Below, piece by piece: positions 58,976 through 64,000 of a DNA stretch of 64,000 nt (positions are counted from its first letter, which is position 1; each line of letters starts with the position of its first letter). The position numbers and the translations under genes are program-made. This DNA is from Carya illinoinensis (taxonomy: Eukaryota > Streptophyta > Magnoliopsida > Fagales > Juglandaceae). The notes beneath the pieces were generated by a model, which did not search any database, was not told the origin of the DNA, and saw nothing but the letters and a program-made list of their open reading frames with translations. The DNA lies in assembly GCF_018687715.1 (NCBI RefSeq), contig NC_056752.1, positions 16,761,501 through 16,825,500 on the forward strand. The letters are read 5' to 3'.

Positions 58976-60329
58976 CTTTTGTCTCTCGGTCGATCTCGTG
59001 ATTATAATTCAAGCACTAAAAAGACATTGAGAATAAAAAGAGGTACAATAACACTCTGTTCGGCTGAGAGAACTGAAGAAATGAAGAGAAAAAGAAACTT
59101 GAAGCGTCACTGATGACATTGCCTATCGCTTTCAAGGAAACAAAAAAGCTAACTCAACTAATTCGAAAATTTCGAATTGACCGAGTAATGGCGCCTGAAA
59201 TCTACCGTTGCTAAAACACGACTCTTGGATAATGGCGGAAGAGATCGAAACTACGTCTTCACACACTCATCAGCCTCCTCCTTCTTCCTCTTCTGTATCA
59301 ACTACTACTCCATCCACCCAAAAATCTCACTTCGAAGGTACTCCTACCCAATCGCAGAAGAGAAGGACATTAACATGGACGAATTGATTGGACTAGGCCT
59401 TAGCCAGAAGAGGTTGTCCTGCGATTACTTTTTCCCTCTGTGCTTCTGTTAGTGCTAGAGACTCAAGTACGTTCTAGATGAAGAAAAATGGGATCAAAAG
59501 AGGAAGACGATAGGATTTTGAATGCAGGAATTTTCTTTTCTTCAATGTCGTGTCATGGGGTCGAGGTGCTTGGAAGGAATATAGGATTAGGATGTCAGGG
59601 CCAACCAATACGTCCAAATCTGAAACACTTTATATGTAGCAGTAGTTTGGTTTCTGGAGTTTCAGACCGAATCGCTGCTTTGGAATCGTGGCATCACTTG
59701 GTGCAAGTCTCTCTTTGCACCCTTTCATTCCCGATTTGTATGGTATGAATGCCATTTAGACAGTTGTAACTAGGCTTTTATATAAATGAGCCTATAACTC
59801 ACACAATGCTCGAACCGTTATTTATGATAAATCTAAATAGTTTATTACATAGAATCACTACCACAACTATTAAAAAAATGTATATCAAATATATATAAAA
59901 TGGAACATGCATATATAAAAGAGTTCACTTGACCAATAAATATTTCATGGTCAATTTACAATATTAATAATGTAATTCGTATAGATAAATGATTGTTCAA
60001 TTTAAAACAAATGTAAAATACATACAATTAGTATGAGACCCAATTGTAAACTAAATAGGATATCCTGCACAGAAAATATCAAAATTTGCAAGAAATATGC
60101 TGCAATTGAGAAAATAAAGGCAAGTGCGAATAAAAAATTGCAGAAAACCCAAATCATAAATTCTAAAACTAACCCATCCAAAAGCTTATTCTTCACTCCG
60201 ATGCTAAGAAATTGCAGAATTACACATCTACAAACACAGTTTTATTTGCAATCAAATGGACCCTTTGAAATAAATAAGTAATAAAATTCTTATAAAAAAA
60301 GAAAAACATACAGGTTCAAGAGCGTTGGT
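58550..60329 (+). repeat. Long direct duplication, copy 2
   Basis: The counterpart of 1-2330 without the hAT-like insertion. Similarity ends exactly where the LINE poly(T) begins at about 60329. Because copy 1 starts at the window edge, the left border cannot be placed; 58300-58549 may also belong to the duplicated unit. Confidence 0.92.
59232..59387 (+). pseudogene. 51-codon ORF, possible orphan first exon (copy 2)
   Basis: The same ORF as at 675-830, with the same start, length and stop and a candidate donor CGAAG|GTACTC. Conservation of the open frame over only 51 codons at 2-3 % divergence is weak evidence. Product unknown. Confidence 0.25.
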
Positions 60330-63300
60330 TTTTTTTTTTTTTTTTAATTAAAAGGAGGATAGAACCTCCATCAACTATATATATACCCTCACTTTTAGCG
60401 GAGGAAAACCTTTACATAAAAAAAAGCCTTTACACAAGAGAAAGACTTTACAAAAAGCTAACACAGAATATACACTATCATGTGCATCTAAAATAAGCTG
60501 TCCCCATAGAGTCTAGTCTCGCCAGCCCTTTCATCATCCTTGGAAGTTGCTTCCATTCTGAGAAAAAAGCTGACTCGCCCAAGGCACCCCTTCTAGCCAA
60601 AGAATCTGCCACTTGGTTGCCTTCTCTGTAGTAGTGTGATATTGTGAAGTCAAAATTCTGTAAAACAGCCTACAGTTCTTCCCAGTAGTCCCAAAGGTAC
60701 CAAGTTGTGCAGTTTTGCTTCCGGAACCAGTTCACGAGTACTAGAGAGTCACACTCAATGTCTATAGCTGTGTGTCCCAGTTGTTGACATAGTTTAACCC
60801 TTTCTAGTAAACCCCTTAGTTCAACTTCCACGCTTGAGGCATTCCCAAAATGTTTTGAGAAACCATAAACTATTTTTCCCCCATTATCTCTCAGAATACC
60901 ACCCACCAGCTAGTCCTGGGTTGCCAAGGCTGCTTCCATCCACGTTTAGCTTTAGTCTACCAGAAGTCGGCCTACTCCATCTGATAATCTTCACCTGTTT
61001 CTTTTTCACTACCATTGTTTGAATTCCTATATTTCTGATCAGTTTAGCATCCCAGTTGGTTATTTTCTGGGCTTTAATGATTCTATTGGCTATGGATCCT
61101 ATCCAGAATTTAATAGAGCCCCAAACCTCCATGGTGTTTTCAGATCTCCCCTCCATCCTTGCTGCACAGTGCCAGCTCCATATTTTCCAGATTATTACAC
61201 ATGGAGTTAATCAAAGCAGGAAACCAAGCTGAGATCTGCGTGAGGCCCTGTTAAACCAGATCTGAACTCTTTCTTTCCAGCTCTGTTGTGTCCGGAAAGG
61301 GACTCCCATCTCAGCTGATGCCCTTTTTCCAAATACTTACTGCTAGTTCCCCTTTGCCGAGCAGGTGTTCTAAGTCTTCATTTTGCCTTTCTTTGCAGCA
61401 GTTGCATGCCGACACATAGGAATTCCAATATTGTGTGTTTGTTCATCAACACTTAGACAGTTAAAAGCTGCCCTCCACACACATATAGCTATCTTTTTGG
61501 GGAGGAATTTATGCCAGACCCATTTCGCCCATTTGAATTTCGAGCTCTTTAATCTCACTTCATTCCAAGCTGATTTTGTGGAAAAGATTCCACTCTTCTC
61601 TGGTAACCACACTAGCATGTCCTTTTCATCTTTTAATTTTCCAACAAGCCATATTACTTCATTTGCTGTCTGTCTATCCATCAGTCTTTATATTCTCTCG
61701 TCTTCCCATCTGTTTTTGTCTAGTAGATCTTTTAGTCTTGTGTTTGGCTCTTCCACTTGTGATACCATTTCCGAGATAGGACCCCTTGGTAGGAAGTTAT
61801 CAAACCAAAGAGAGATGTTTCCTTCCCGTACTTTCCACCTTGATTTAGCCAGAATTTCTTTAATTCCCTCCCTAACTTTTTTCCAGAAATTAGACACCAG
61901 CTTGTTTTCAGGTCTCCTTTCTATGTGTCCATTTTTCAAATATTTGGCTCTGAAGAAGTTTGCCCATAGGGATTTTTGGGTTAGAATATTCCATCCAAAT
62001 TTCATGAAAAGGGATTTTTGCACATCCGCAACGTCTCGCATACCTATACCACCCTCGTCCTCTGGGGCACAAAGCTTCCTCCACGACCTTCACTTTCTTT
62101 TACTCTTACCCCCTTGTTCACCCCAAAAAAAATTTGCAAAGAGACTATGCACCTTTCGGATCGCTAGTTTTGGCATATGTATTGCTGAGAGCAAATAGAG
62201 AGGCATGCTAGATAGCACGTGTCTCATTAGAATCAGTCTTCCGCCTTGTGATAGCAATCTGCTTTTCCAACCTGAGAGTTTCTTCTCATTATTCAAAATC
62301 AACGCGTCAAAATTTCTAGACTTCAATTTACCTTCCACTATTGGGACCCCCAAATACTGGAAAGGGAAGTGTCCCTCCTTAACACCAGTTTCCATCAAGA
62401 TCTCTCCCCTCCTTCTTCTTTTCAGTTGCTTAGAGAAGTAAATTGCTGATTTTTTAAGATTAACCTTTTGACCAGTCCACAGTCCATAAGTCTTTACCAC
62501 CTCCATTAGGCATCGTATGGATCCCTTACTAGCATTGGCAAAAACCATAATGTCATCAACAAATAATAAGTGTGAAATAGGAGGGGTTCCGCTAGGCTGA
62601 GAAAAAGTTAAGATCCTCTTCTCCAAAGCCTTCCTCTTGAGCAATCTTGAGAATACCTCTTCGATGATGATAAACAAAATAGGGGAAATAGGGTCCCCTT
62701 GTCGTAGCCCCCTTTTTGCCTTAAAAAACCCTTTATAAGTGTCGTGCATCATGATAGAGAACCACGGCGATGTTACACAATTTTTTATCAGCCTACAAAA
62801 GAAATCCGGTAAGCCAAAAGCTCTAAGAGTATGATTCAGGAATTTCCACTTTACCCTATCATACGCCTTGCTCATGTCTATTTTCATCAAAATGTTTCCT
62901 CCTCAATTCTTACAGTGTAGTAGCTTTACCATCTCCTGCGTAAGAGTGATATTTTCCAGGATATTTCTTCTTTCCACAAAAGCCCCTTGTTCCGGCGCAA
63001 TAACATCATTAAGAATCAAGGATAGTTTATCCACTAAAATTTTAGAGAAGACTTTATAAATCACGTTACATAAGCTAATGGGGTGGAAGCTATCGTAACT
63101 CTGAGGATTTTTTATTTTCGGAATAAGTACTAGAAAAGATGAGGAGTAATATCTTGGGAGAGTCTGAGAAAAGATGAGGAGTAATATCTTGGGAGAGTCT
63201 GACCTGAATAAAACTCCCTTACAGCAGCCATTACGTCTTCCTTGATAATGCTCCAGCATGATACGTAGAAAGCAGATCTGAAACCATCGGGTCCTGGACT

Positions 63301-63651
63301 GCTATCTGCCTTTATGGATGCAAAAGCCTCAAAAATCTCCTTCTCTGTTGGTTCTGTGCTAAGATTTTGTACTATGTTTTGCGACACAGCAGGTTGGATC
63401 AGCTCCTCCAAATATGGTATTTCCACGTCTTCTTCTATCATAAGGAAGTCCTCAAAATACTTGACCGCCCCCTCATGTACTAGTTCCATTGATCCCAAAA
63501 CTGATCCGTCAGATAAGTTCATGCTTTTAATACATGCATTCCTTCTACGCTGAGCCAAGGTAGCATGAAAAAATTTAGTGTTCTTATCGCCTTTCTCTAA
63601 CCAGATTTTTTTTTGCTTATTGGGCTAGTCTCATGTCCTCTCTTTTATACC
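60329..63651 (-). pseudogene. LINE ORF2 region (RT, zf-RVT, RNase H), disabled and 5'-cut
   Basis: Poly(T) at 60329-60345 marks the 3' tail. Reading leftward on the minus strand: pre-RT segment with KNTKFFHATLAQRRRN (63600-63540), SPGPDGF (63300), reverse transcriptase with IDMSKAYDRV, GLRQGDPISP and LLFVDD (62890-62560), FFWGEQGG (62120), zf-RVT region (61560-61370), RNase H with LNVDGSSLGNPG (60960-60900) and IECDSLVLVNW (60760-60720). Breaks: a 35-bp tandem duplication at 63132-63201, a stop near 62903, stops near 62090 and 61688, and a frameshift at about 60900. It inserted at the end of duplication copy 2 and was later cut by an LTR at 63652. Confidence 0.92.
63132..63201 (-). repeat. 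35-bp perfect tandem duplication within LINE RT
   Basis: AGAAAAGATGAGGAGTAATA and the following 15 bases (63132-63166) are repeated at once (63167-63201). Since 35 is not a multiple of three it breaks the reverse-transcriptase frame. It is perfect, so it is recent compared with the rest of the decay. Confidence 0.93.
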
Positions 63652-64000
63652 TGTTGAACCCAAGATTTCAAGTTTTGTATAATTATATATCTACATATGG
63701 ATTTTGATGATAACAAATGAATTTAAAGAATAAAGAAGTCTCAAGCTCAAGTTGCCTACACAATGAAGTCAAGCACATCAAGGAAACAAGCATGAGCAAG
63801 AAGGGAACAAGTTCACATTAAAGTTATAGAGTAATGTTGTAAATCTCTTAAAAATTCGAAATTAGGATTAAGGCTCAAAATTAATATTTTATCATAAAGC
63901 ATTAAAATACATTTTCAACATGTGCATGAATATTTTGAAAATTAAATTTGAAAATTTTGAAAGATAATTGATTGTCATCTTTCACATGTGCATACCTTGA
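63652..64000 (+). mobile_element. Start of an LTR retrotransposon, runs off the window
   Basis: The LINE frame stops at about 63651, and TGTTGAACCCAAG followed by TTTTGATGATAACAAATGA at 63702 begins. TGTTG with GATGATAACAAA shortly after is a pattern I associate with 5' LTR ends of copia elements of the SIRE/Maximus type. Only 349 bases are visible, with no coding region, so the assignment is tentative. Confidence 0.4.

Noticed and set aside
61383..62198. 271-codon plus-strand frame
   Set aside because: Antisense shadow of the LINE zf-RVT region; the minus strand carries clear LINE motifs throughout.

Overview
The window reads as nuclear DNA of a flowering plant, almost certainly a woody eudicot. 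It is AT-rich, shows intron-containing ankyrin/PGG coding sequence, and is packed with plant-type LINEs, Ty1/copia and Gypsy-like LTRs, hAT-like and Tourist-like MITEs and long CT/GA microsatellites. A MITE at 56.1-56.7 kb with repeated TCTCATCTCATCTCAA-like blocks resembles, from memory only, repeats common in Juglandaceae and other Fagales; I could not test this. I see no bacterial operons, CRISPR arrays, rRNA or tRNA genes, and no complete intact single-copy protein gene.

Layout. 1-2.33 kb: first copy of a repeated low-copy segment with gene-like fragments, carrying a 548-bp hAT-like insertion. 2.3-5.5 kb: microsatellite, small direct and inverted repeats, and an unidentified minus-strand gene remnant. 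5.9-7.5 kb: decayed copia. 7.5-17.8 kb: a nested stack in which an older minus-strand LTR is split by a 670-bp hAT-like element (8-bp TSD) and by a 4.55-kb solo LTR (5-bp TSD), followed by a LINE fragment and another minus-strand LTR segment. 17.8-20.6 kb: non-coding, with a hairpin MITE and a GA tract. 20.6-26.0 kb: a whole but dead Ty1/copia element. 26.0-31.1 kb: a 5'-truncated ankyrin/PGG gene on the minus strand and its flanks. 31.4-37.1 kb: an essentially full-length minus-strand LINE with a 17-bp TSD. 37.1-39.4 kb: a second solo LTR. 40.0-45.8 kb: LTR-like non-coding DNA with a CTG/TGTG-rich minisatellite. 45.8-50.3 kb: diverged second copy of the ankyrin-locus flanks, with a 5'-truncated LINE between them. 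52.2-53.6 kb: a third LINE remnant. 54.9-55.2 kb: a short retroposon. 56.1-56.7 kb: a dimeric Tourist-like MITE. 58.5-60.3 kb: second copy of the first segment, lacking the hAT insertion. 60.3-63.65 kb: a minus-strand LINE inserted at the end of that copy, itself cut by an LTR running off the window.

The genes do not form a pathway. The organising theme is genome turnover: two duplications of different age (about 2-3 % and clearly more than 10 % diverged by eye), each then altered by separate transposon insertions. Target-site duplications fix the ends of seven elements with good confidence. The best biological leads are the datable duplication pair, the near-complete LINE with overlapping ORF1/ORF2 (ATGA), the 4.55-kb solo LTR with internal tandem arrays, and the copia element whose frame survived while stop codons of transition type accumulated. 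I found nothing I can honestly call a new molecular system.
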